Shown in pieces: positions 45,012-55,509 of a stretch of DNA of 64,000 bases. The notes below the pieces were generated by a model, which saw nothing but the letters and a program-made list of their open reading frames with translations, was not told the DNA's origin and did no database searches. The DNA comes from Carettochelys insculpta. Lineage: Eukaryota > Chordata > Testudines > Carettochelyidae. Every line of letters begins with the position of its first letter. Within the stretch, counting starts at the first letter, position 1. The stretch spans positions 204,211,501-204,275,500 of the forward strand of contig NC_134139.1 of the NCBI RefSeq assembly GCF_033958435.1, given 5' to 3'. The translations under genes and the position numbers were made by a program.

Positions 45012-45700
45012 CACTCATCCCTCGTTTAACGAGTACCTTACTTACAAGTACTCGTTAAAACGAGGAAGACGCATACCTACCAATGTTCACTCCGTGAGTG
45101 AACTTCCTCCGCTAATACGAGCCAGCCCCGCAGCTGGCTCTACGCCAGCAGTGGGGTCCCCGGCTGGGTGGGGGGGATGAGGAGAGGTGGTGAGTCCGGC
45201 AGCCCCATGGGGTCTCTGACAGGGAGGTAGCAAGTCCAGCAGCCCCGTGGCTGGTTCCGCTCCAGCCACAGGGTTGGGGCGGGGGGTGAGACCCGCAGCT
45301 CCGCGTCTGGAGCCGAGCCAGGCGCAGGGAGACCCTCAGCCCCCCCGCCTACTCCCAACTCCCACCCCATCCTGTTCCAACCCCCCCCCCCCGCACCCCC
45401 CCCCCAATAACTCTGCTGTAGCCGGGAGGAACAAGCCGCCCCCACCTCCATCTAAGCTGCCTACAGGTTTTAACCCTCCCTCCTGCTCATGGCCCCAAAC
45501 TGCCCCCTGCCTTTAACCCTCTCCAACCCCAGGTTTGGTTACCGTTCAAAAGCTGCGCCACCTGCTGCCACTCCGAGCACTTGGAACCAATCAAAGACTT
45601 TTAGACGTATTTTAATAGGAATTTAGTGTCCTTCTTACGAGTTTTTGCCTACGAGCAAAAAGTTAGGAACTAATTGTGCTCGTACAGCAAGGGATGAGTG
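45012..45700. mobile_element. Mariner-like element with TA duplication and GC-rich core
   Basis: The left end 'cactcatccctcgtttaacg' and right end 'cagcaagggatgagtg' are inverted, with TA on both sides (45010-45011 and 45701-45702). 'cttacaagtactcgttaaaa' near the left mirrors 'cttacgagtttttgcctac' near the right. The core 45110-45540 is very C-rich with poly-C runs, creating spurious frames on both strands (45140-45516). No transposase is encoded. Confidence 0.85.
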
Positions 45701-46513
45701 TATTTGAAATGGTGCTGGTGTCCTCTCCCGACAGCTGAGGCAGATGAGCAGGAGCTCTGGTACTTTGGGGAAGGTCAGAGTGCTCCCTCTATATGGATGA
45801 GAAGTACTGATATTTTAATAGGGATAAGAGTGTTTAGAGAGCTAACTCAGAGGCTCTGCCCTAGCTGAAGTGTGCATAATAATCTTGGCAGAACTTTCTG
45901 AAGGAAAGCAGAGATGTGCCTGCTTTTCCTGAGAGCATTTTCCCCCCCTTTGGGGACCCAGGAGATCAGTTCTCCATTTTTTCCATCTTCTCCAGAAAGG
46001 AACAGATCGGTGAGGAAATTTCATGAGAGATGCCTGGACTGAGCATAGCATTGGGAACCAGATTGTCAGTCAGACTTCGCATTGTCTGTAGCAGGGAGTT
46101 GGCCCCTGAATGAGACACTTCGTTGTTGTGGCAATACAAGAAACTCTTCTCTTCTGATGTCAGCTCCATCCCCTTCTCCCTCTGTGGGCTTGAGAAATTT
46201 TACATAAACTCTCTGCCTCAGTTTCTCCTTTTATAAAATACGAGTAGAATCTGCCAAACTCAGCAAGATATCCTGGGGATGGTTGGATTACTTTTGTAAG
46301 GCACTCTGAAGATGTCTAGCTTCACAGTGTTGGAAGAAAGGTGTTCCAAAGCCTGATAATGATGAAAGACTTGCTGTACCACATCATTCAGGAGGACTGT
46401 GCTAGGAACTAAACAAATTAGAGAGTGGTTTCTGCTTTGAAGCATAATGGAGGTTATCATTTGTACATGATAAATATAGACGTTCATATGAAAATATTAC
46501 CTTCTTTTTGCAG

Positions 46514-46639
46514 CTTACTTGGAACCTCTTGTATTCTTGAACTATCTGAAAAAGTTTCAAATACCGCGTGCAAGCTTTGCAAAGTGTACTCGTAATTTTG
46601 TGTGCTGTACGGTGGCCGAACAACCCTTTTAAAAAAGCG
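46514..46639 (+). other. Candidate internal exon of an unidentified gene
   Basis: An AG preceded by a pyrimidine tract ('accttctttttgcag', AG at 46512-46513) and a strong donor ('agcg|gtaagtatg', GT at 46640-46641) bracket 126 bp. Local CpG content is higher than in the flanks. In one frame the exon reads 'YLEPLVFLNYLKKF' and stays open for about 37 codons before a TAA. In the frame that would join the ATG exon at 16520-16656, it reads 26 residues, starting 'LLGTSCILELSEKVSN', then a stop. The complementary strand is also open (46818-46402), so coding status is uncertain. It may be a non-coding or terminal exon. I do not recognise the product. Confidence 0.4.
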
Positions 46640-46849
46640 GTAAGTATGTTGCAAAGGCTGGCGTGGATATGCTTCAGTATAGGGTAGAGATAGTGGAAAA
46701 GAGGGTGTACGAGCGCAAGACAGACTGCACGGGTATATTCATTGGCCTGGGTGACTTGGCTAGGTAATATGTTCTGCTGTAATAATCCGTTGTTATCTTT
46801 CTGGAAAATATGATGCACAGTTTGTGAGAACTTTTAAACCTGCAGACTT

Positions 46850-47355
46850 TCTGTCTTGTCTTCTGTGCAGCATGCTCCTCCTTGGTGAGAATGAACTTGA
46901 TACCACATAACCCCTAGCAGGGGAGCTGACTTCCATGCCACGACCCTGGGCAAGCTGTGTGTGTGTGTATGGGGTCGGGGCTCCTGGAAGTGGCTGGGTC
47001 GAGGGCAGCCATCCCTCAGTGCCTTCTGGACTGCAGCTTGCAGCCTTAAGAGCCGTGAGGAGTGCTGCCCTGGTGCTGCAGCAGGAGTTTAAAGAACTTT
47101 GAAGCTCTGAGTGTTGTTCCTACTACAGAAATGGCCAGAGCTCCAGGCCCCTTTAAATCACTGGGCCCCAGAGCAATTACCCCTCCCCTTATCAGCTGGC
47201 CTGACCTGTAGTGCCTGTGATTCTCCACTTCATTCCCCACGGTGTAATTGTTTACACTGGTAGAAAGTGAGTGTAAAACAGGACCACTGGCATGAATGAA
47301 GAATTTGATTTGGTTGCATTTTACCACCGTTTTACGCACATGTAAATTACTCTCA
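46850..47355. other. No gene recognised
   Basis: A short (GT)n run lies near 46960. The minus-strand frame 47414-47046 has no domain and runs into the hAT element at 47360. Confidence 0.4.
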
Positions 47356-47504
47356 AAATCAGGGTGACCATCCATCCTGTACTGGGCAGGACAATCCTGT
47401 GTTTTGGGCTCCAAAAATCATCCCTGCTTACTTTGAAAAAGGAGCTAATTGTCTCCCCTGCCAGCTGACCTTTTCCCTCACCAAATATCTATATATGGAA
47501 ATAG

Positions 47505-47672
47505 GTCTATCTCATAGAACTGGAAGGACCTTCAGAAGTCGTCAAGTCCAGTCCCATCACTGCCAGATTTCTTCTTTTTAAATCTTTGCCCCAGGTCCCT
47601 AAATGGCCCCTTGAAAGACTGGGTTTAGTAGGCCGAGGCTCGAACCACTGAGCTGTACCTCTCTAGCTGCTG
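47505..47672 (-). mobile_element. CryI-type SINE nested in the hAT element
   Basis: On the minus strand the tRNA-like head (complement of 'ctcgaaccactgagctgtac') and the CR1-like tail (complement of 'gaactggaaggaccttcag') are visible. It inserted after the hAT element, or was carried by it. Confidence 0.75.
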
Positions 47673-47914
47673 CTGTGAGAGCAGGTGCTGTATGGGAGCA
47701 CATGCTTTTCACTACAGGAAGGGGGAGCCAGCAGGGGGCCCTAAAAAGGTGGGAGCTCTTTCTTGCCTCCCCGGCTCTCGGAGAAGCCGAGGGAGCTCTG
47801 GCGGCTGCTGCCTTCTTGCTGCTTCGGGGAAGCCGCGGGGCCATGGGTGCCACTGCTCCCTCCTTCCCAGCTCCACAAGGCACAGGGAGCCCACCCACGT
47901 GGCTGCCACCCAGT

Positions 47915-48040
47915 TCCTGGCTTCCCACATCTCGGGGGAGCTGGGAGGGGCACAGGCGTTGCTGCTGCTTCCTTCCTGGCTTCCCACATCTCGGGGGAGC
48001 TGGGAGGGGCACAGGCATTGCTGCTGCTTCCTTCCTGGCT
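47915..48040. repeat. 59-bp tandem repeat, two copies plus
   Basis: The unit starting 'ttcctggcttcccacatctc' at 47915 repeats at 47974 with one visible difference (gcgtt against gcatt) and begins again, diverged, at 48033. It lies inside the hAT element. Confidence 0.85.
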
Positions 48041-48164
48041 CCCCGAGGCATGGGGCATCTGGGGAGGCAGCCACTGGCAGTCACAGCCGGGGAGCGCCCC
48101 CCCTCCCCCCATCTCCCTGTCCCATATTTGGGATATAGAGAGATGGTCACCCTGCTAAAAATGC

Positions 48165-48985
48165 AAGGTAGTGGAAAATTGGGCTCCACCTGCTTTTGGA
48201 TTATTCATTTTCAATGAATAATTTGTGTCATGCTGTTGGGGCTCTTAAGAGATTTCCACTGTTACGGTTTGAAATTTGCAAACTGCTTTTGAACTGGTAA
48301 AACCCTAATCCTTTACTGTAGGATCAAGTGTCCCTTACTTGGTCAAGTCCGTCAATGTGGGTGTGCTGGGGTGAGGAGACTTGATCCCAGTGGGTGTGAT
48401 AGCCTTGCAGGAGACACCAAAAGTATATAATATAATATGCAATTAATATGTAAATGCGCCAGGCCAGAAAAATATAATGCACTGAATCTCTGTGCAGACT
48501 GGTGTAGCTTAGTTTTGCAAATGCTGCTTGTGTAGAAATTGGATTCTGTCTTTAGTCTTTCTTCTTTCCCAACGTTGTCTCTTATCCCCCAACCTCCATG
48601 CTCGGTTCTGAAGGATTGCCACCTATCAGAAATTTTGCGTGATTATTCTGATGTAATAAGGTTTGCCCACTACCTGCTGTTGTGTTAAACATGATGTGTC
48701 CTTATTTACAGTATCTGCAAAGGTAGCTTTAACATCATGTTAATGGGACTCCTGGTTGAAACATAACACAATCTAACTTGTTAGTGAATACTAGTCCATT
48801 GATGTGCTTTAGATCTCTCAAGTAGTGTTTGTAGACCATTCAGGGCTGTGTCAGTGTTTTTCATGACGGAACAGGCTCATCCTCCGTGGTGTATGGCAAA
48901 ATGTGGTAACCTTCCCAGAAGGTCTGGAATACTATCCAAGGTGTAGATCAGTGATGGCACATAGGATACTACCATCATTTTAAGT
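48165..48985. other. No gene recognised
   Basis: A+T-moderate DNA without an exon, RNA gene or confident repeat. A short 'aatataatatgcaattaata' A+T tract lies near 48427. Confidence 0.4.
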
Positions 48986-49425
48986 GTCACAGGCAGTGGC
49001 ACTGGAACTTTTTTTTAGTGTAGGGGTGCTAAGCTGTGCCCACCACCATCCCAGGATAGGATCACACCTCGAGTTCCCAGGCCTCCTGGATTGCTGCAAA
49101 CAGTGTCCAGTTTGTCTGGTCAGGGAGAGTTTGCAAGTTGTTAAAAGCTGGAGGTGGCTGCAGAACCCTGGACTGGTGGCAGGAACCAGAATGGCAGCTT
49201 CCAGGGATGGTGGTCTGGACCTGGGTATGGCAGGCTGTAAAGTTCAGTGGGTGGTGGGACCCCAGTGAGTGCTGGGGCCAGTTGGACCCCCTAATGGGCT
49301 ACCTGGAGGCCAGGCCACGGGATTGGCAGAGCCGGTGGCAGGCTCACCCCAGGTGCAGGGAAGCCAGATGGAAAACCTAGGGTTGCTGCAGCACATCTAT
49401 ACCCCTACTTACTGTGCCTATGGTT
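48986..49425. repeat. hAT-like repeat
   Basis: The left part 'ttttagtgtaggggtgct' is mirrored by the right part 'agcacatctatacccctact', and 'ggcactggaac' loosely by 'actgtgcct'. A short related piece lies at 17377-17425. The open frame at 48984-49380 is internal repeat sequence. No target duplication was established. Confidence 0.45.
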
Positions 49426-49627
49426 GCAGAAGTGCACAGTGATTGAGTGACTTGGGTTAGAAAGCTCAGAATGGATTTTTGATCATTTGGAATTGGCATT
49501 AATATCCAGGACTATGCTGTAATCGTGGCATTGGTGCTTTAGGCCAGTATATGAGGGGTTAAGATTTGAGGGTCGGGGAAGGGTGTCCATCTGTCTGACC
49601 ATCAGTTGCTGGTCAGTGTATCAAAAC

Positions 49628-49722
49628 AAAAAGCAGTCATGGAACACTTTAAAGACCAACGATATAATTTATTAGGTGATGAGCTTTCATGGGGCAGACC
49701 CACTTCTTCAGATCTACAGCCT
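49628..49722 (+). mobile_element. SINE 3' body fragment
   Basis: 'aaagcagtcatggaacactt', 'ttattaggtgatgagctttc' and 'ggcagacccacttcttcag' are the body and tail of the SINE variant seen at 26775 and 38846. The head is missing. Confidence 0.78.
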
Positions 49723-49754
49723 TACCAGAAGAGACTCAATACATAAAACACAGT

Positions 49755-49968
49755 GGCTGTGTCTGCACTAGCTCCCAACTTCGAAGGGAGCATGGTAAGT
49801 AGGGTGTCAGGAGATTATTAATGAAGTGCTGCGGTGCATATGCAGCACTTCATTAAGCTAATCCTTCCCCGCAGCAACTTCAAAGCGGCAAACTTCTAAA
49901 TGCTGGCTCGCGTGTAGCTGCGGCTAATCCCCTGGTACTTCGACGTACCTGGGCTACTTCAGAGTCCT
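49755..49968. mobile_element. Harbinger-like MITE, relative of 1159
   Basis: The left end is 'ggctgtgtctgcactagctc'. A 'aatgaagtgctgcggtgc' segment is mirrored by 'gcagcacttcattaagc', and 'cgcgtgtagctgcgg' lies near the right. The right terminus is not intact. The 'ggtaagtagg' at about 49794 is part of the repeat. Confidence 0.6.
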
Positions 49969-50223
49969 CTACCTCCCTTCCTTCTGTGCTACTGCCTTCA
50001 GAGCTGGGTGGCCAGAGAGTGGTGGCTGCTGATCGAGGGTGCAGTTCTGTAGGCAGCCGTGTAGAAGTAAAAGTGGAGGTATCATGCCATTCTTACTTCT
50101 GCTGGCAGCAGCTCTGCGTTCAGCGTTGGGCTCCCAAAGAGTAGCTACAGCTCTCCCACTGCCCATCTCTGAAGGCAGCACCGCTGCCAACAGCAGAGTA
50201 AAAGGGTAGCAGTTCTGCATCAC

Positions 50224-50260
50224 CCCCCGCCCCCCCGTACACACACACACACACACACAG
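50224..50260. repeat. Poly-C and (CA)n microsatellite
   Basis: A C-rich tract is followed directly by about ten CA units. A minus-strand frame (50292-49969) crosses it and is not a gene. Confidence 0.9.
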
Positions 50261-50849
50261 TGCCCTGCTGAGCATAACCTTGACCACACCACACAACTGT
50301 CTGGGTCAAGATCCCTACGCTTCCAGCTCCGTGGAATTTCAGATTTAAATGGCTGAAATCGTGAACTGCATAATTTTTAAAAAAAAAAAAATCTTATGAC
50401 CGTGAAGTTTGGAAGGGCCTTAAACGGCAGCCGGCCGTGCTCCTGCAACCCACACTGGCACCTGGGTGCGAGGGGTCACTGTGCATTCCCTGGCATTGGG
50501 TGGGAATCGCTGCTCTAGGAACAGCCTCTAGTTGCAGAAGCGTGAACCCATCAGGCCGTAGCGGGGCCTTAGTCGGTGAATAGACTCGGGATTGGGCTGG
50601 GTGGTGTCGGTGGTTCCTCCTTGGCTGCCCCCAGAGAGAAAACACAGGGTAGGGGGGTGTTGATCAGGCCAGAGCAGGGGGGGAAGGGTAAGAAAGCCCA
50701 GCTGGGGGTGGGGGGAGAGTGGGAATAGGGGCTGTGATGTGGGAGGGGGCCCTGGGGTTGAGGGGGCAAGTGGGTAGGTGAGGGGACCCTCTGCGCAGGC
50801 GCACTAGCAGCTGCTCCCTTCTCCCATGCCTGTCTCCAAGAGATGGAGG

Positions 50850-51600
50850 AACGCTTCAGAACTTCGGCAATTTTCGCCAGTTTCCGGATGAGACGGGCGG
50901 CTTCCCCGGCGCCCACCCTCTTTCGGTATTTTCCGTCAGTCATTCGGCTACTTCCGTACAGTTTCGGATCATGTCGGTAATTTCCGCTCCTTGGTCGGAA
51001 ATGGCCGAAGGTTGGTGTGAATCTGCGGCTTAGAGGTGGGGATCAGCCGGCTTCTTGGAAGAAACCAACGTGCCTGCCCCGAGGGGAGAGGGGAAAGCAG
51101 GATCGAACGGCCGGAGGAGGCCGCCACGGCTACGGCTTCCTCTCCCCTCCCCTCCCCTCCCCTGATGATGGCGGTGGGGGAAGCCCGAGACGGCGCCCCC
51201 TGAGGAGGGCTTCGTGAAGGTGCTGGAGGTAGGATCGTACCATGTAGCGGGGAGAGTGGGGGGGGGTGGAGGCACGGGGTGGAAAGCGCCTGTGGGACCG
51301 AAGCAGCCGGGGCTGAGGGCAGCCCGGAGACGTCTGAGGGGCCCCAGGGGCGGGGCAACAAAAGGCTGGAGAGGAGTAGTTCTGCGCCGTGCAGTGGTAC
51401 AGTCTGGGGAAGCGCCTTCTCTTCCGGGGCCCCGCTGGGATTTGGGGAGCGGGGCCATTGGGGCGGGGGCGGTGACGGGGAGTGTGTGGGGCGGGGCCAG
51501 GGTCTGTGACGGGGAGAGTGTGTGTGTGTGTGTGCGCGCGCGCGCAGGGGCCGTGATGTGGGGGGTGTAGGGGCCCTGGTGTGAAGGGAGGGGGGTTCAG
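50850..51600 (+). promoter_or_regulatory. CpG island 2, probable TATA-less promoter with ETS-like sites
   Basis: Dense CpG in otherwise CpG-poor DNA. Between 50870 and 51005 there are repeated TTCCG cores: 'tttccggatg' (50881), 'ctacttccgta' (50950), 'atttccgctcc' and 'ggtcggaaatgg'. The pattern resembles clustered ETS/GABP sites of housekeeping promoters. A splice donor follows at 51230 on the plus strand. Large proline-rich minus-strand frames (51835-50969 and others) come from the G-rich composition of the plus strand. Confidence 0.72.
50990..51229 (+). other. Candidate first exon from CpG island 2
   Basis: The 3' end is the donor 'gctggag|gtaggatc' (GT at 51230-51231). The 5' end is a guess just after the ETS-like cluster. 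It contains only short frames from ATG: one of 10 codons at 51001 and one of about 12 at 51165 (starting MMAVGEARDG). The frame open through the donor ('EEGFVKVLE') has no ATG upstream of a stop, so the exon is probably 5' leader. The gene is not recognised. Confidence 0.4.
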
Positions 51601-51960
51601 GTGTAGGGTGCGGGGGGGCAAGGCGAGGGGCTGTGATGGGGAGTGTGTGTGGTGGTGTAGGGCTCTGATGTGAGAGGGGTGTAGGGATTGGGTGTGGGGG
51701 CAGGGGCTGTGAGGCGGGTGCAGGGGCTCTGGTGGGGGGGTTCAGGGGTTCGGCGTGAGGGGGAAGGTCACAGGGACTGTGACAGGTGGGTGTGTGTGTG
51801 TGGAGAGCAGCAGGACCAGGGTCTCCGATGAGCATGGAGGGGGGAGTGTTTCATGCATGGCAGCGTGTGGAAAGGTGGTGCATGGACAGGAGCTTTGGTG
51901 GGTGGGTGTGTGTGTTAGGCTGTGGGGGAGTTTATCCAGTAATAAATAATCATGAGCTAT
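51420..51960 (+). repeat. G-rich, GT-rich degenerate minisatellite with a Z-DNA-prone core
   Basis: Irregular units built on 'ggggctgtga', 'ggtgtaggg' and 'ggggag tgtgtg'-like words fill 500 bp. At about 51516-51545 lies an uninterrupted alternating purine-pyrimidine tract, (GT)n then (GC)n, of about 30 bp. The plus strand is strongly G over C. Confidence 0.8.
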
Positions 51961-51969
51961 CTTCCCTGG

Positions 51970-53080
51970 TGGGTAAAGTCAATATAAACTGGATGAGTCT
52001 TAATTATTATGATGACATTCAAAGGGATGAAATTGGGGGATGTTCTTGTATTTAGTGAGTATTTTTGATTGGAAGTAAGAGGTAATTTATCTTGGTATTA
52101 AGTCAGAGGGAGAAGGAATTTAAAGTGCCCCTTTTTTTATCCCCCCCATTTTTGAAAATCCCAGTACAGAGTTTGAACGTCTGTGCTATGTGCTGCTTTA
52201 TCAGTATTGAGCTAAGACTCTAACAAGTCTCTCCTTTTCCATTTTTCATGCCAACTGCTAGAGTTTGTTAGTTTTAGCTCAGGGTTAGAAAGCGAAAGCC
52301 TGGAATTGGGATAGTTGACTGCCTTGAGCTCAGCAGAGTACAGCCAGAACCTTCTGGCAGCTGAACTGTTGTGTAGATGGTCTTTGAAGTTTAACATCTT
52401 GTTGCAAAAGAGAAGTTTCAAAATAACTTTCTGACATAGCTGAGCTCTGGGATGAGGGAATGTTAAATATGTGTTGCTTTGCAGGTGAGATTCTGTGTTT
52501 TAGAGGTGGAGTTGAAGAACCAAATGCATTAACTGAAGGAAAATTGAATGATCTGTGGTCTCGACACACAGGGCTTACAGAGGCACTAAAATGGGTTGGG
52601 AAAGGGGAGTGTTCATTTTAGCTAGACTTCTTTTAAGCATAGCTCTTCCAGAGAGTGAATGTAGTGAGTTGAATGTTGGGCAATGAGTTTTTCATTTGGC
52701 AAGCCCCAAGGGCAATCGAAGGGGAGGTGGAAATCCAGTTCAGGGACCAGGCTATGTCCCACTCTGGCCCAACCCTGTCAGGCTCAGGGAGGCAGTGGTA
52801 TAATAAAACTCGGCATTTCACAGCTCTCTGGCTTTTACTCTTTTATAACTGTCTGTCACTTTCTGAGATGTTTTCTGCTTCCAGTCTCATTGTGTTTTAT
52901 ATAGATTCTTATACGACACTTATCACTGAAATAGGTCAGCCCTGTCTTCTTGATGACCCCCACCATCTTTCTTCATTCCTTTATTCATAGTATACACATG
53001 AGTATACACATTCTGTCTCAAAAATGCAAATTCTGTACACAATATTTCAAAATTCTTGTTCTGGGGTTCCACCTGCAGGG
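51970..53080. other. No gene recognised
   Basis: Possibly the first intron of the gene at CpG island 2. Short frames (52330-52990) have no domain. I see no clear exon. Confidence 0.4.
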
Positions 53081-53084
53081 GCTT

Positions 53085-53540
53085 TGGCTCTGCAGGGACT
53101 TCCAGGTAAAGATGGTTGGGGATCAGTGGAGAGAGGTATGGATTGCAGGGCAGCGGGGGGCGGGTCTGGTTGCTGGAAGAGTGGGGCTTCACAGAGTGGG
53201 AGTCGGTGCTGCTAGTTGGGCATCAGTGGTATCCAGGGGGTCTGGATGTGAGGGTGAAGCATGATGCAGGTGATGGGGCTCATCAGGGTAGGGGTTTGAG
53301 TGCAGGGAGCGCTGGGGTTTGGGTGCAAGAGTTTGATTCCAGAGCAAGGGGCTCTGGGGTTCCAAATGCAGGGGTTGAGGTTCAGTGGAGTGGGGTTTGG
53401 GTATGGAGGGCTTAGAGGGGTGCTGAACGTACCAGGTGTGTCTTGGCAGGGATGTTTAGGTATGTGAGGTCTGGATACATGGGAGTTCAGTGGATGGGGG
53501 AGCAGCTCCTGGTACAGTGACCCTTTCCCTGCCATAGCTG
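53085..53540 (+). repeat. Second G-rich degenerate repeat block
   Basis: Irregular units such as 'tgcaggg', 'ggggtttggg' and 'gcaggggttgaggttcagtg' recur with strong G skew on the plus strand, as at 51420-51960. The frames 53116-53415 plus and 53535-53212 minus are artefacts of this. Confidence 0.6.
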
Positions 53541-53774
53541 AGGAGTGATGGGTACCAAGAGCTGGTAGGGATGTGACGTTTCATGCAGCTGGGCAAGGAT
53601 TCTGTGGGTTGTCTGACCTAGACCTAACCCCCGCTTGCAGAGAAATAGAACGTCCAGTCATCCCCTGCCTCTAGCCTAGCTAGGATTTGCATCTGATCCC
53701 ATCTCAGGAGAGGGGTCACTGTCTGTGCAGTGATTTTTCCCTCTGCTGGCTGCTCTGGATGCCTGAAATAATGT

Positions 53775-53858
53775 ACCTGACAAAGTGGCTTTCACGCATA
53801 AAAGCTTATGCCAAAATAAACATTAGTCTTTAAGATGCCACAGGACTGCTCATTGTTA
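53775..53858 (-). mobile_element. SINE 3' body fragment
   Basis: On the minus strand: the complement of 'acaaagtggctttcacgcat', 'aagcttatgccaaaataaac' and 'gatgccacaggactgctca', i.e. the tail and body of the SINE. The head is missing. Confidence 0.75.
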
Positions 53859-53859
53859 T

Positions 53860-55035
53860 GACATTTGAGTTATTAGAACTGATCTAAATTTTTGGGCTGA
53901 AATGTGGCCCATGAACTGTTAGTCACTAACTTTTCTGGACATGGTCTGTAGTCATTATAAATTTGGAGTCTTTATCCCTCACTTGGTCTTCAGTTACTTG
54001 TGATGTTGCACTGAGCATATGGCTGCATATATTTGTTGACAAAAAACTAGGAGTCAAGGTCAGTACGAGCTACGTTACTATTGGACAGTGGTTTGGGTCC
54101 TCCAACACTCTCCAATCCCATTCTTCATCCATTGTACTGTAGTTTAAGTAGAATTACCAAAATAATTGAAAGCAGCACAGTTATATTTATTATAAGAAAT
54201 AAAATTTGCAGGATTTTAAAATATTATGTGCAGAATTTTTAATTGTCATGAAATTGACACGGGAGCAAACAGTGGGGTTAGAGTGGGTAAAAGCAGAACC
54301 ATCTACAGCTCTGCTTCTTACAGATAATCCCCAAACTGTGAGGGAATAAAAAGTGCTGAGTGCTGGCTGACCAGGTAAATTGACCTTATTTCATAGCAGA
54401 CACAGTGCCAGTTATGAAGTGCAAATTGGAAATCCATTTTTGATAAATCGTTCCCATTAGTTAATTGAAATCTGTTACCATCCAGAGAGGTTGAGTGGCC
54501 GGAGTAATCTATTGCAAATAGATTTACCTTAGAAAATGTCAAAGGGATATTGAGTAGTTTAAGCCTTACATTTGACTTGCTTTCAAATTGGTATAATTTT
54601 GTAAGGAATGTTCTATAAATTCCATTATCTCAAAGTTTTAAATCTAATGCTTATTTGAGAAGGAAATTTAAAAATACCAAGTGTTTATATAAAATCTGTA
54701 TAGAATGCTCTTCTGGTGGACCATCAATCTCAATTCTCAGAATTGTATTAGCATGAGCAATAAATCCACAAATTGAAACTGACCTCTCTTACTGGTTAAA
54801 GCTGAGCAAAATAGAGAAATTAAACAGCATAGACAATGGAACAAACTAATCTGTTGTGGGCAGAGGGTGGGGGGAGAAGCTAATTCTTTCTTTAATCACT
54901 TTAGGTATTGTTAATATGAGTCGGGGAGATATTCAAAGATAAACACCTTGAAAATAATCCCTCTGAATTTCTGTCCTTGTTATCAGTTTAAGTTAATATC
55001 ATTTTTAATTTCCAGTGTAAACCCGATGTCATTAG
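53860..55035. other. No gene recognised
   Basis: A+T-rich DNA without an exon, RNA gene or confident repeat. Confidence 0.45.
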
Positions 55036-55038
55036 CTA

Positions 55039-55501
55039 CAGTAAACCCTTGAGATATGTTCAACCGGGTTGGGAAACCATTTCTGTGGGCAGCTGCCTCA
55101 CTCTTGCCACCCCATAGGAACTGCTGCCCAGGTCAGTTTCCTGGCTCCAAAGGAGCTGGGAGTCAGGCTGCCCCTGGTTGCAGGCTCCCATCCACTGGCT
55201 GGAGCCAAGAAACTGACCAAGGCTGCTGCTCTGCTCAGTTTCTGGGCTCTGCAAGGAACGGCTGGTCAGTCTCCCGGGTCTCCTAAGTGGCAGGACCCAG
55301 GAAACTAAACAAGGTTGTCCCTTGGTTCACAGCTCCTCCATTTTGGAAGCCAAGAAGTTGGTGGGCTGGTCAGTTTCCCAGCTCCTGCAAGCCCAGAGAA
55401 GCCAGGAACCAAGCTATAACCTGATTCTTATCTCCCTCAACTTGCACAAAAATTTGAGTTACGTGGGGGTTGCAACCCCTGTGTAACTCGAGGGTTTACT
55501 A
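55039..55501. mobile_element. Mariner/Tigger-like MITE with TA duplication
   Basis: The left end 'cagtaaacccttgagatatg' and right end 'gtgtaactcgagggtttact' are inverted, with TA at 55037-55038 and 55502-55503. The interior carries several copies of a 'cagtttcctggctcc'-like word. It has no transposase. Confidence 0.82.
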
Positions 55502-55509
55502 TATTTTGT

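Larger units (their letters stand above)
47360..48154. mobile_element. hAT element carrying a SINE and a tandem repeat
   Basis: The left end 'cagggtgaccatccatcctg' and right end 'agagatggtcaccctg' are inverted. Flanks 'ctcaaaat' (47352-47359) and 'ctaaaaat' (48155-48162) match at 7 of 8. A CryI-type SINE lies inside at about 47505-47672. The GC-rich block 47740-48110 causes the cluster of overlapping 100-200-codon frames on both strands, none of which has a domain. Confidence 0.85.

Noticed and set aside
47599..48217. Cluster of frames of 120-196 codons inside the hAT element
   Set aside because: Up to six frames are open at once because of the GC-rich 59-bp tandem repeat. No transposase or other domain is visible.
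50969..51835. 288-codon proline-rich minus-strand frame
   Set aside because: It is the complement of the G-rich minisatellite and CpG island. Composition explains its length, and overlapping frames of similar kind exist on both strands.
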